Assembly: GCF_001883705.2 (NCBI RefSeq)
Contig: NZ_MDEQ02000018.1
Coordinates: forward strand, 1-64,000
DNA: 64,000 nucleotides
Source: Burkholderia catarinensis
GTDB taxonomy: Bacteria > Pseudomonadota > Gammaproteobacteria > Burkholderiales > Burkholderiaceae
Direction: 5' to 3'
Positions 27,747 through 37,200 of the stretch are shown piece by piece. The stretch's first letter is position 1. Each line of letters begins with the position of its first letter. Under the pieces are notes generated by a model. That model ran no database searches. It was not told the origin of the DNA and worked only from the letters and a program-made list of their open reading frames with translations. Made by a program: the position numbers and the translations under genes.

Positions 27747-29627
27747 TCAAACGTTCGACGCAGATCGCTTCGGCACGCTCTGCAGCATCGGCGCGACAGC
27801 CGCCTGATATTCCGGCACCCAGCGCCGCAAATCGCGCCGCACCTCGTCGTCACTCAGCACGCGGTGCTGCATCAGCCACGGCAACAATTCGTCGAGCAGA
27901 TGGTCCGGCACTTCCCGCGCGCGTGCGATCCGCAGCTTCGGATGCGGCGTGCGCGTGGTCGTCTCGTCGTCCGCGAGCAGTTCCTCGTAAAGCTTCTCGC
28001 CAGGCCGCAGCCCCGTGAATTCGATCCGAATCTGGTCTTCCGAGAACCCGTACAGACGGATCAGGTCGCACGCGAGATCGACGATCTTCACCGGCTCGCC
28101 CATGTCGAGAATGAAGATCTCGCCGCCCCGTCCCATGCTCGACGCCTGCAGCACGAGTTGCGACGCTTCCGGGATCGTCATGAAGAAACGCGTGATCTCC
28201 GGGTGCGTGACCGTTACCGGGCCGCCTTTCGCGATCTGCTGCTGGAACTTCGGAATGACGCTGCCCGCGCTGCCGAGCACGTTGCCAAAGCGCACGGTCT
28301 CGAACTGGGTGCGCTCGCTCGTCTGCTGCAACGCCTGGCAGGCCATTTCGGCGAGGCGCTTGCTCGCGCCCATCACGTTGGTCGGATTGACGGCCTTGTC
28401 GGTCGAGATCAGCACGAAGTGACGCACATCGTGGCGGATCGCCGCGCGGGCCACGCGATACGTGCCGAGCACGTTGTTGCGCAGCGCCTGCCACGCGTTG
28501 TGCTCCTCCATCAGCGGCACATGCTTGTAGGCAGCCGCGTGGAACACGATGTGCGGTGCATGGCGCGACATCACCTGATCGAGCAGCAGCGAATCCTTCG
28601 CGTCGCCGATGATCGGCAGGACGGGCAGGTCGGGAAAGCGCTCGCGCAACTCCTCGGTCAGCCGGTACATCGCATACTCGGACAGGTCGAACGCGACAAG
28701 CTGCGCCGGCGCGAAACGCAGGATCTGCCGGCACAGCTCGGAGCCAATCGAGCCGCCCGCGCCCGTCACCATCACGACGCGACCGCGCAGCAGCGCCTCG
28801 ACGTGCGGCGTGTCGATCGTCACGGCATCGCGGCCGAGCAAGTCTTCGAGATCGATGTTCCGCACCTGCGACAGGAAACCCTGCCCCGGCATCAGCGCGG
28901 TCAGCGAAGGCAGCACCATCGCCTTCACGCCAGCACGCACGCACAACGTCGCGACGCGGCGCTGCATCTCGACCGACGCAGATGGAATCGCGATGATCGC
29001 GTATTCGACCTTCATCGCGTCGGTCCAGTGCTTGAGGTCGTTGAACGAGCCCAGCACCTTGTAGCCGTAGACCTCGCGGCCCTGCTTGGTCACGTCGTCA
29101 TCGAGCAGGCCGACGAGGCGCCATTCGCCGGAGCGCGACAGTTCGCGCGCGAGGCTCGCGCCGGCCGTGCCGGCGCCGAGCACCAGCACCGGCTTGCCCT
29201 TCCCGACGAGCCCGCCGTACAGGTAATACTCCTTGGTCGCGCGATACAGCGCGCGCGCGCCGCCCATCGCCAGGAACAGCATCAGCGGCGACACGAGCAG
29301 TACCGAGCGCGGAATGATCGGCACCGGCTGGAACATCACGGCGCCGATCATCACGATCACGCCGCCGCCGACCACCGCCTTCGCGATGCGCATCAGGTCA
29401 GGCAGGCTCGCGAACACCCAAAGCCCGCGATACAGGCCGAACCCGTGGAACATCAGCGCGTACACCGGCAGCACCCACGTCAGCGCCATCAGCGCGCCGC
29501 TCAGGAAATCATGCGGAACGCTGCCATTGAAACGAACGAGATAGGCAAATAACCATGACGCGACAACCGCCGTCAGGTCGAACAGGAAAGCACTCAGTGA
29601 CAGCCAAGATGCTTTGGATCGAAACAT
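27747..29627 (-). CDS. WbpM/WbiI-type UDP-HexNAc 4,6-dehydratase
   Basis: Protein of 626 residues. Four N-terminal membrane helices (about 1-130) and a first nucleotide-binding region (LVLGAGTAGASLARELSRSG near 147) precede the catalytic SDR domain from about residue 280 (VMVTGAGGSIGSELCRQILR). The active-site Tyr is replaced by Met in VMGASKRLAEM, which is normal for this family. It makes UDP-4-keto-6-deoxy-HexNAc, precursor of QuiNAc or FucNAc. It works with the epimerase/reductase and WbpL-type transferase just upstream in the operon. Confidence 0.92.
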   Translation of the reverse strand: MFRSKASWLSLSAFLFDLTAVVASWLFAYLVRFNGSVPHDFLSGALMALTWVLPVYALMFHGFGLYRGLWVFASLPDLMRIAKAVVGGGVIVMIGAVMFQPVPIIPRSVLLVSPLMLFLAMGGARALYRATKEYYLYGGLVGKGKPVLVLGAGTAGASLARELSRSGEWRLVGLLDDDVTKQGREVYGYKVLGSFNDLKHWTDAMKVEYAIIAIPSASVEMQRRVATLCVRAGVKAMVLPSLTALMPGQGFLSQVRNIDLEDLLGRDAVTIDTPHVEALLRGRVVMVTGAGGSIGSELCRQILRFAPAQLVAFDLSEYAMYRLTEELRERFPDLPVLPIIGDAKDSLLLDQVMSRHAPHIVFHAAAYKHVPLMEEHNAWQALRNNVLGTYRVARAAIRHDVRHFVLISTDKAVNPTNVMGASKRLAEMACQALQQTSERTQFETVRFGNVLGSAGSVIPKFQQQIAKGGPVTVTHPEITRFFMTIPEASQLVLQASSMGRGGEIFILDMGEPVKIVDLACDLIRLYGFSEDQIRIEFTGLRPGEKLYEELLADDETTTRTPHPKLRIARAREVPDHLLDELLPWLMQHRVLSDDEVRRDLRRWVPEYQAAVAPMLQSVPKRSASNV

Positions 29628-29639
29628 CGGCGGGAAACC

Positions 29640-30656
29640 TCAAGAATTGTTTTCAGCGGCCGCCTGAAACCGGCGCCAACGCATGTCGATCAACCATCCG
29701 AGCCATGCCAGGACGCCATACCACACGAAAAACGACAGCCATTGCTGCAGTTCGGGGCGACCCTTCGCCCACACGGCGACAATTATGCCTGCGAGCATGA
29801 TGAGGTACCAATAAAGAGCAGTCCGACCGTGGCCTACGCCCGATCGGACCATCCTTTGATAATAGTGCTCACGGTGCGCTTGCCAGAACTTTTCTCCGCG
29901 TAACAGACGTCTCAAAAGTGTTACAGATGCATCGGCAATAAAGGGGGCGAACATCATCGCGGGAAACCAGATCGGCCAGACGTCGGTACGCCAGCCCCAG
30001 TAGCCCAGCGCGCCGGCCAGGAATCCGAGCGGAATCGAGCCGGCGTCGCCGAGGAACAGTCTGGCCGGGTGGAAATTGAGCAGAAGAAAGCCCAACGCCG
30101 CGCCGGCGACCGCCGCGCCCGCCACGACGAGATCGGGCGATGCATGCACGCCATCGAGCGCCGCGACCGCGTACCCGCCGAAACCGAACAGCGCCATGCC
30201 GCCCGCGAGGCCGTCGGCGCCGTCCATGAAGTTGTACAGGTTCGTCAGCCAGACCATCGCGAAGCCCACGCCGACGAGCAGCCACCAAGGCGCGTCGGCC
30301 GGAAAGACGACGATCAGCGCGACGACTGCCGCGAGGTGCGCCGAGAATCGCACGCGGGCCGGCAGCCCGCGCCGATCGTCGATCTGCGACATCGCGGCCA
30401 GCCCTGCTGCGGCGATGGCGATCAGCCAGAGTCGTGGCGCCAGCGCCAGAAGTGCAACGACGCACACCGGCACGATGCCCCATCCGCCGACGCGCGGCGT
30501 CGGCAGCGTATGGAGCGAACGATCGTTCGGAATATCGGTGGCGAGGCGCCAGGCAAGGCCGGTGGCGAGCAGCGCACGGAGAATCGTCGTCGAAGCGAGT
30601 GCGGCGCCCAGGGCCACCGCGGCCGTGATGAGCCAGGTGGGATTCGCGAGAAGCAT
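29640..30656 (-). CDS. WbpL-type undecaprenyl-phosphate sugar-1-phosphate transferase
   Basis: Membrane protein of 338 residues, with about 10 hydrophobic segments. NLYNFMDGADGLAGGMAL, RLFLGDAGSIPLGFLAGALG and KFWQAHREHYYQRMVRSG are diagnostic of WbpL/WbcO enzymes that start O-chain synthesis with FucNAc or QuiNAc. It follows an epimerase gene by 9 bases. It is the second initiating transferase in the window (the first ends at 23478). Confidence 0.9.
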   Translation of the reverse strand: MLLANPTWLITAAVALGAALASTTILRALLATGLAWRLATDIPNDRSLHTLPTPRVGGWGIVPVCVVALLALAPRLWLIAIAAAGLAAMSQIDDRRGLPARVRFSAHLAAVVALIVVFPADAPWWLLVGVGFAMVWLTNLYNFMDGADGLAGGMALFGFGGYAVAALDGVHASPDLVVAGAAVAGAALGFLLLNFHPARLFLGDAGSIPLGFLAGALGYWGWRTDVWPIWFPAMMFAPFIADASVTLLRRLLRGEKFWQAHREHYYQRMVRSGVGHGRTALYWYLIMLAGIIVAVWAKGRPELQQWLSFFVWYGVLAWLGWLIDMRWRRFQAAAENNS

Positions 30657-30665
30657 GTGGCTTAT

Positions 30666-31631
30666 TTATTTTCGTGTATCGCGCAAACGATACCATGCGG
30701 CGGTCGCTTCGAGGCCCTGGCGAGTCGTATAGGGCGGATGCCAGTCGAGCACGCGCCTGATCCTGCCCGTGTCGAGCTGCAGGCTGCCGGTCAGGCGGTC
30801 GACCGCCGCGCTGCGACCGGTCAGCTTGCCGACGGCACGCAGCAGGGCCGGCGGCACCGCCAGCAGGCGCGCCGGCTTGCCGAGCGCATCGCCAACGAGA
30901 CGCAGCAGGCCCGCGACTGACGGCGCGTCGTCGTCGGCGACGTGAAAGCATTCGCCGGCCGCGCGCGGGTCGATTGCGCAACGCAGCAGCGCATCGGCGA
31001 GGTTTTCGACGTAGACGAGGCTGCGGCGCGCGGCGATGGCGCCGAGCGGCAGCGGCATCCCGCGCGCGACCGCGTCCATCATCCGCAGGAAGTTGGCGCG
31101 GACGGTCGGGCCATAGACGAGCGGTGGACGAACGACGACGACGTCAAGCCCCGCCGACGCGCCGAACTGCGCGAGTTGCCGTTCCGCACGCAGCTTCGAA
31201 CGGCCGTACGCATCCTGCGGATCGGGTTCGAATGCTTCCGACAGCGGCACACCTCCATCGCCCTCTCCTACCGCCTTGATGCTGCTCGCGAACACGATGC
31301 GGCGGACACCGTGATTGCGCGCCGCCTCGGCGAGGCGCAGGGTGCCGGCGACGTTGGTGGCGTCGAACGCGGCGTCGGGATCGGGCGACTCGTCGCGCAT
31401 CACGTGCACGCGAGCGGCGAGATGGATCACGCAATCGGCTGCCAGATCGGTCGGCCACCCTTCATCCAGGTCATCGAAATCAGCGGTGCCGTGCACCCAT
31501 TCGCGCACGCCGTCGACGCAGCCGCCCGGACGCCGTACCAGTGCGGTAACGGTGTGCCCGGCCTCCAGCGCGCGGCGGCAGACCGCACGGCCGACGAAGC
31601 CGTTCGCGCCGGTGATGACGAGGTGACTCAC
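30666..31631 (-). CDS. NAD-dependent epimerase/reductase (WbpK/WbiG type)
   Basis: SDR enzyme of 321 residues: LVITGANGFVGRAVCRRALE, FASSIKAVGEG and YGRSKLRAERQL (Y-x3-K). In WbpM/WbpL clusters the third gene usually reduces or epimerises the 4-keto sugar to UDP-QuiNAc or UDP-FucNAc, and the same is inferred here. The start overlaps the preceding glycosyltransferase stop by 4 bases. Confidence 0.86.
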   Translation of the reverse strand: MSHLVITGANGFVGRAVCRRALEAGHTVTALVRRPGGCVDGVREWVHGTADFDDLDEGWPTDLAADCVIHLAARVHVMRDESPDPDAAFDATNVAGTLRLAEAARNHGVRRIVFASSIKAVGEGDGGVPLSEAFEPDPQDAYGRSKLRAERQLAQFGASAGLDVVVVRPPLVYGPTVRANFLRMMDAVARGMPLPLGAIAARRSLVYVENLADALLRCAIDPRAAGECFHVADDDAPSVAGLLRLVGDALGKPARLLAVPPALLRAVGKLTGRSAAVDRLTGSLQLDTGRIRRVLDWHPPYTTRQGLEATAAWYRLRDTRK

Positions 31632-32500
31632 CAGAGCCTCCAGCCGAAGCGGTTGTAGAACTTGAAGGCCGACGCGGCGAACATGCGGATGTGCGCGAAG
31701 CCCTTGCGGGAGGCACCGCCGCCGTGATGGATCACGCGGACCGACGGCACGTACGCGACGCGCGCGACATCATGCGTGCGCAAGCTGAGGTCGTAGTCCT
31801 CGAAGTAGAGGAAATAACGTGGGTCGAAACCGCGGAGCTTCTTCAGAACATCGGTGCGGAACAGCATGAAGCAGCCGCTGACGATCGGCGGGTCCCAGAC
31901 GATGTCGCGGTCGTTGATCACGTCGCGCATTTCATAGCGGGCGAGGCGCCCGGCGAACCATTGGCGCATGCGCGCCGGCAGGAAGCCGCGGACTAGCAGA
32001 TCGAGCAGCGCCGGGAAGCGGCGGCACAGGTACTGGGCGTGACCGTGATCGTCACCGATCCACGGTGTGAGCAAGCCGACCTCCGGATGCGTATTGAGGA
32101 AATCGAGCGCGCGCACCAGCGCATCGGGCTCGACGTCGATGTCCGGATTGAGAATCAGGTGGTAGGTGCTGTCGGTCGCGTCGATGGCAAGGTTGTGGCC
32201 TCTTCCGTAGCCGACGTTGCCGTGCCCGGTCAGCGTCGTGTAGTCGATTTCCGTCATGCCGAGGCCGCTCCGAATCTCGGCGAGCGTGGTCGCCTCCCCA
32301 CCGTTGTCGACCAGGAATGCGTCAACAGCGAGTTCGCGAGATGAATGCTCGAGTGACCCGCGGGCCGTCTCAACGCTGGACAAGGTCCGCGCCAGCAGTG
32401 CCTGATCGGGACGAAACGTCACGATGGAAATCGACAGGCGATCCGTACCGGCCGGCCCGGGCGCGCCGTGTGCAGCGGAGGGTGAGGAATGAAAGACCAC
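31628..32500 (-). CDS. GT2-family glycosyltransferase
   Basis: Single GT-A domain: LSISIVTFRPDQALLARTL, VDNGGEATTLAE, GRGHNLAID, LILNPDIDVEPDAL (DxD) and a late FDPRYFLYFEDYDLSLR (ED motif), resembling rhamnosyl- and N-acetyl-quinovosaminyl-type transferases. The start is uncertain: GTG 32500 is chosen because upstream codons look non-coding, though the frame is open to an ATG at 32593. The 215 bases between this start and the next gene show nothing recognisable. Confidence 0.82.
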   Translation of the reverse strand: MVFHSSPSAAHGAPGPAGTDRLSISIVTFRPDQALLARTLSSVETARGSLEHSSRELAVDAFLVDNGGEATTLAEIRSGLGMTEIDYTTLTGHGNVGYGRGHNLAIDATDSTYHLILNPDIDVEPDALVRALDFLNTHPEVGLLTPWIGDDHGHAQYLCRRFPALLDLLVRGFLPARMRQWFAGRLARYEMRDVINDRDIVWDPPIVSGCFMLFRTDVLKKLRGFDPRYFLYFEDYDLSLRTHDVARVAYVPSVRVIHHGGGASRKGFAHIRMFAASAFKFYNRFGWRLW

Positions 32501-32715
32501 GTTATGACGAAACCAATGACGGATGCAACACAGCGAAGTGTGCCACACTCGTCGGCCACTATCTGGCGCGCCAGCTCGAGCATGTCGATACATGCGCGCC
32601 GCGAACGAAGCAACCCTGCCGCACGAGGGCGGTGCGAAGCTCAGCCTGGCGCGTACCGTGCGTCACCACGCCCACACCGCCATCACGACCGCACACGCGG
32701 AAATGGTCAGCTCTG

Positions 32716-33987
32716 TCACTTGCGACCCGAAGCCAGCCTGACGAGAAAGCGCAACGGCTTCGTCACCCGCCACGACTTGGATCGAAGAATCTCGTGCACG
32801 GTACGCTCGGCGCGTTCCAGCGCCATGCGTTGCCCGGCCGACACTGCCTCTTGGGCCGCGATGATGCGATCCCGGGATTCGACTGACTCTTTCAGTACGC
32901 GCTGCGCGTCGTTCGCGATCACGAGTTCCGCGCGCAGATGCGCTTCGGCAGCGGCCGCCGATTCGGCACGCGCCTGCCAGTCGCTCACTTCACTTGCCTG
33001 CGCGTCGATGTGCTGCTGCTGCGCGTCGATGCGTTGTTGCTGCGCTGCGATTTCGCCGCGATTGGCAGCCACCTCGGCTGTCAGCCCACCTGCCTCCTGC
33101 TCGAACTGCCACTCTAGCCGCAAGAGCGGAGCGATATCGTCGAGGTATGCCTGTGCCTCCTCGATGACCGACTGCGCGCGTTGCTCGAATGCCGGTTCGT
33201 CGATCTCCGTTGCGGATTCCAGAACACCGAACAACGCACTGACGTGCCGCTCGATTGCATTTGCATTCGACAAATCACGGAACTCGAAACGCGTGTGCCG
33301 CAGCCCCCCGTCCAGAAAGTCCCGTTCGAATGCCTGCGCGCGCGATGCATCAAGCGGCAGTTCGAGGTGCATCGACATGCGTGCGAGCTCGGCGCGCGGA
33401 TCCTCCATCAGCTTGTCGTAATTGACGAGGACGCGCCGCGCACCCTTCGTTGCGCCGAGCGGCGGGATAGTATGGAGCAGCCAGAGCAGATACGACTTCT
33501 CTGACGAGAACTGATCCCGCTTCTCCAGCGACCGGCCCACACTCATCGGATTCCGAATGGCCAGTGCATAAACGACGCGTACGCCGAGACTGTCAAAAAC
33601 GGGTTTCCAGAAAGGCAGCAGTCGCGAGATGCGCGGATCCTTCAGCGCGAAAATCTTGTTCTCGCATTTCTTCGCCAGAAGTTCGCTCGCCCGCTCGCGA
33701 ATCGGCCGAAGGCTCGCGTCGTGGATCTTGTCGAATTCGATCGGGGCAAGGCTATGCCAATCGGCACCTGCAAGAGTCAGGATCTCCTGATTGATCGCAT
33801 AGATATCGAGATCCTCGAAGAATCCCTTGTCGTTGACGCCCGGCACCGCAGGCATGAGGTTGTCGCCAAACACGGCGCCCATTACCTCCATCGCGCGGGT
33901 AATGACGCTCGTGCCGCTTCGGTGCATGCCCAACACGACGACGAGAGTGTCCTCGCGCAACGGGCCGATGTCTGACGTAAATTGCAT
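32716..33987 (-). CDS. Sulfotransferase with C-terminal coiled coil
   Basis: Protein of 423 residues from ATG 33987 (an in-frame TTG at 34020 is less likely). Residues 14-31 carry a PAPS-binding loop (LGMHRSGTSVITR) and residues 143-154 an IRNPMSVGRSL motif that would hold the 3'-phosphate, so it probably transfers sulfate from PAPS to a sugar. Residues about 265-400 are a Gln/Glu/Ala-rich coiled coil ending in SKSWRVTKPLR (403-413). That tail resembles segments in the two giant glycosyltransferases upstream. Lower GC than the operon ends. Acceptor unknown. Confidence 0.82.
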   Translation of the reverse strand: MQFTSDIGPLREDTLVVVLGMHRSGTSVITRAMEVMGAVFGDNLMPAVPGVNDKGFFEDLDIYAINQEILTLAGADWHSLAPIEFDKIHDASLRPIRERASELLAKKCENKIFALKDPRISRLLPFWKPVFDSLGVRVVYALAIRNPMSVGRSLEKRDQFSSEKSYLLWLLHTIPPLGATKGARRVLVNYDKLMEDPRAELARMSMHLELPLDASRAQAFERDFLDGGLRHTRFEFRDLSNANAIERHVSALFGVLESATEIDEPAFEQRAQSVIEEAQAYLDDIAPLLRLEWQFEQEAGGLTAEVAANRGEIAAQQQRIDAQQQHIDAQASEVSDWQARAESAAAAEAHLRAELVIANDAQRVLKESVESRDRIIAAQEAVSAGQRMALERAERTVHEILRSKSWRVTKPLRFLVRLASGRK

Positions 33988-34236
33988 TTGGGGAAACTGT
34001 GGAAGTGCTCGCGCCGGCAACTGCGCTGGTGACGTACGGATCTAGCGAGCACGAGCAAATTTTCGCCCCGAACAATGACACATGCTTGCAGCCCGCCAAT
34101 CGAATCCAATTGTCGATGCGATTTTAGCGCAGGCACGAATAAGACGACCAACTCCGAATATTTCGAGATAATACGCGCGACACTCGAGCCGGTCGGCCGC
34201 AGGAATGCCCCACAAGCCGACCTGCGTCACCCACGA

Positions 34237-37200
34237 TTACTTTACTACTGCCCGAGCTTGCGCCACTTTCTCAACCTCGGAAACGAAACTCTCAAGCGGC
34301 TCCTTCCATGCCCATATTTTCGGATTACGCTGCCGACTATCATTCAGATGATCGCGCGCAATGATAGCCGCTGCAGTCGGATCACTGGTGACATCAACAC
34401 CGAAGGCTCGATGAGCCGGGATGTCAGATGCGATCACGGGTAGCCCCATTGCGAGGGCTTGGCCAATACCAAGGTTGTATCCCTCCCACCGCGAGAAATT
34501 CGCGTATAGATCAGCACCTGCATACAGGTTAACCATCTCTTCGTCCGTCACGTTCGCATGAACGCACACTCCCCGCGCAGTCATTTCGGCGATATCGTCT
34601 GCGTCCCCTTTCCCACACAACACCAAAACAGTACGTGCCGCTAAAACCGGATCGAGCAACTGGAGCGCCTCATACATTTCTACGTACTGATCGACCCCTT
34701 TGTAAAGTCGTTCGGCTGCGTGGAAACGGCAGACATTCAGAATAACGAACTTGTCATCCCACCCATTCTTCCGGCGAATACGCGAACGACGGTTATTTGA
34801 CTCTTCACTCCACCGGCCCAGATGCTCATTACCGAGCGGAATGACACCATCCGGCGGAGTAACGGCCTCCTGCGCCACAGCGTTAGAAATCGCAAATACC
34901 TTCGCACAAATCCCCAAACTCAATGCTTTCTGATCAAGAATATCCTGTCGCGCATCCGCATCCGGAAATAGATTAGGAGGCGGCTCGCCATAATCGTAAG
35001 CAATTACTGGGGGGATATTGCCAGTCCAGCGCGCAACATCGAAGAATGGCGGCGTATGTGCAACGATGACATCGACACCCATTTCCACAGCAATAGTAGC
35101 CGCGGACCTGGGATCACGGACGTCAACCTTCTTGCAGCCCGGATATTCGAAATCGTTCGCACCAAGGAATCCACCAATTATTACGTCATAGCCATCGGCC
35201 AGCAGCGCACGCACCTGCAGCTCGATCACGACTGCAACACCATGACCACGTGCGTGTGTCGACGAAAGCATCATTACACAAGGACGACGCGAAACCATCA
35301 TCTCGTCCCATATCGGACGTCGACGCGGGGCAAACGAAAGTTTGTAGGGCGACTCCATCGACAGATTCGGCGAATAGCATGGGTCTTTCCACAGCAGATC
35401 ACGATGATGCGACCATGCGATCCGAGCTTCCTTCCGAAGCAGCTTCACCTTTTCCGGTTTGTCGTCGTATCCACGTGTTTTGCTTTCATGATGGACTACC
35501 AACGCCTCTGCAAAATATATATTCTTCCGACCACGCGCAAGCAGATCTAGACAAAATACAACATCGTTAAAAGCGACACGCAACTCCTCTCGCAAACCGC
35601 CCACTTCATTAAATGCGGCCTTCGAAACCATCAGACAGGCTCCCGTCACTGCAGCAACCTCATGGGTTGCATTTGCAAGCCCGCGGTATCCACCTTCGTC
35701 AGGGGCCAAAAAGAGGTGAGCATGAGCTGCAACACCTTGTATCCCCAGTACTACACCGGCATGCTGCACCGTGCCGTCACCGTAAAGCAATTTAGGTCCC
35801 ACCGCACCGACATCAGGCAATAGTGCATACGCTGCCATCTTCTTGAGCCAGGCGGGATCAATGATCTCCGTATCGTTATTGAGCAAAACAATCAACTCAC
35901 CACGAGACGCGCGCGAGGCAACGTTATTGAGCCTCGCATAGTTGAACTCACGGGGATCTCGCAATATGCGAATCCTGCCCTCGCGTTCCGCCAGACTCAT
36001 TCCCTCAATCGTCACCGGATCGACAGATCCGTTGTCGATCACAATGATCTCGAGCTTATCCTTCGGCCAATCCGTTTTCCGCAGACTTTCCAGGCACGGT
36101 CCGAGCAAATGCCATCCGTCACGTGTCGGAATCAATATGCTGATGACCGGTAGCGAGTCCGGCAATGCCGGCGGATCAAAGGGAACCGGCTTCATTATCG
36201 GCATCGCGTCATGGAACGTAACGTGTGGTACATGAGTGATCGCACGTTCGTCGATAGATAGAGCCATTTCCTGTAGCGCCGAATCAAAGCTGATTTCCTG
36301 ATCCAGCATGCGCTGCGCGACATCCAGATCCATGCCATTCGACCAACGAAGTGCGACCATTTTTCCAAGCAATAGTCCCTGCTTTGTCAGCAAGCGCGAG
36401 AACGGAGGCTTGAACCATGGATCCTGCGGCAACCCGCCATCGGGAAGGGAGTCTTCGTCGGAATATGCCAGACGGAATCTTTCATTTCGGCGCAGCGCAT
36501 CAACAAGAACTCGCGGTCCATGAGAGCGAGGAATCGCCCCCGAGTCAATCAACACCGTAATCTGCCCGGCGTTCAACTGCGGTCGCGAGAACGAGAAACG
36601 AGGGTCACCTTCAAGCCCCTCCACGCATTTCTTGACGAGTGTGCTGTCTGCACCAGGTTCCACCAACACGAATGCAGTCCATTTCAGGCCGATGATTTTT
36701 CGAAGCGCATCCAGCGTTTCATTCCACTTCGCCGCAGCTTTTGCCGTCAATTGAACGATAACGACAACCTCCGGCACCGAGACGGACGTAGCTTCCATGG
36801 CGGCAAGCGCCTCTGCATCCGGTGTGTCCATTCGCAACAGCCACGATGGATAAGAAACCGTAACTGATTCATGCGGTGCGAGCATGACGCTACTCGCCGG
36901 CACTGTTACCGATTGAGATAGCGGTAAGCCGCCACTCACACCCATACGCCGCCGAAACGAATTCGAGAGTACCTGTTTGGCTTCCGGATCACTGGAAAGC
37001 AATGCTCTTCGTATCAACTCTATCCGTGCACGCTGCAGGCGTACCGAGCGTCGCGTCAATTCCACGATTGCTCTAGCCGGCGCTGTAAGCCTCCACGTCT
37101 CGGACGAGAGCACAGCTCCAAGGCGGTGCTCGATCTCCGTTCTTTGAACAACCTCTGCTGCCGCCGATTGCTCAGCTTCTGATACGCGTTGCATTAAATG

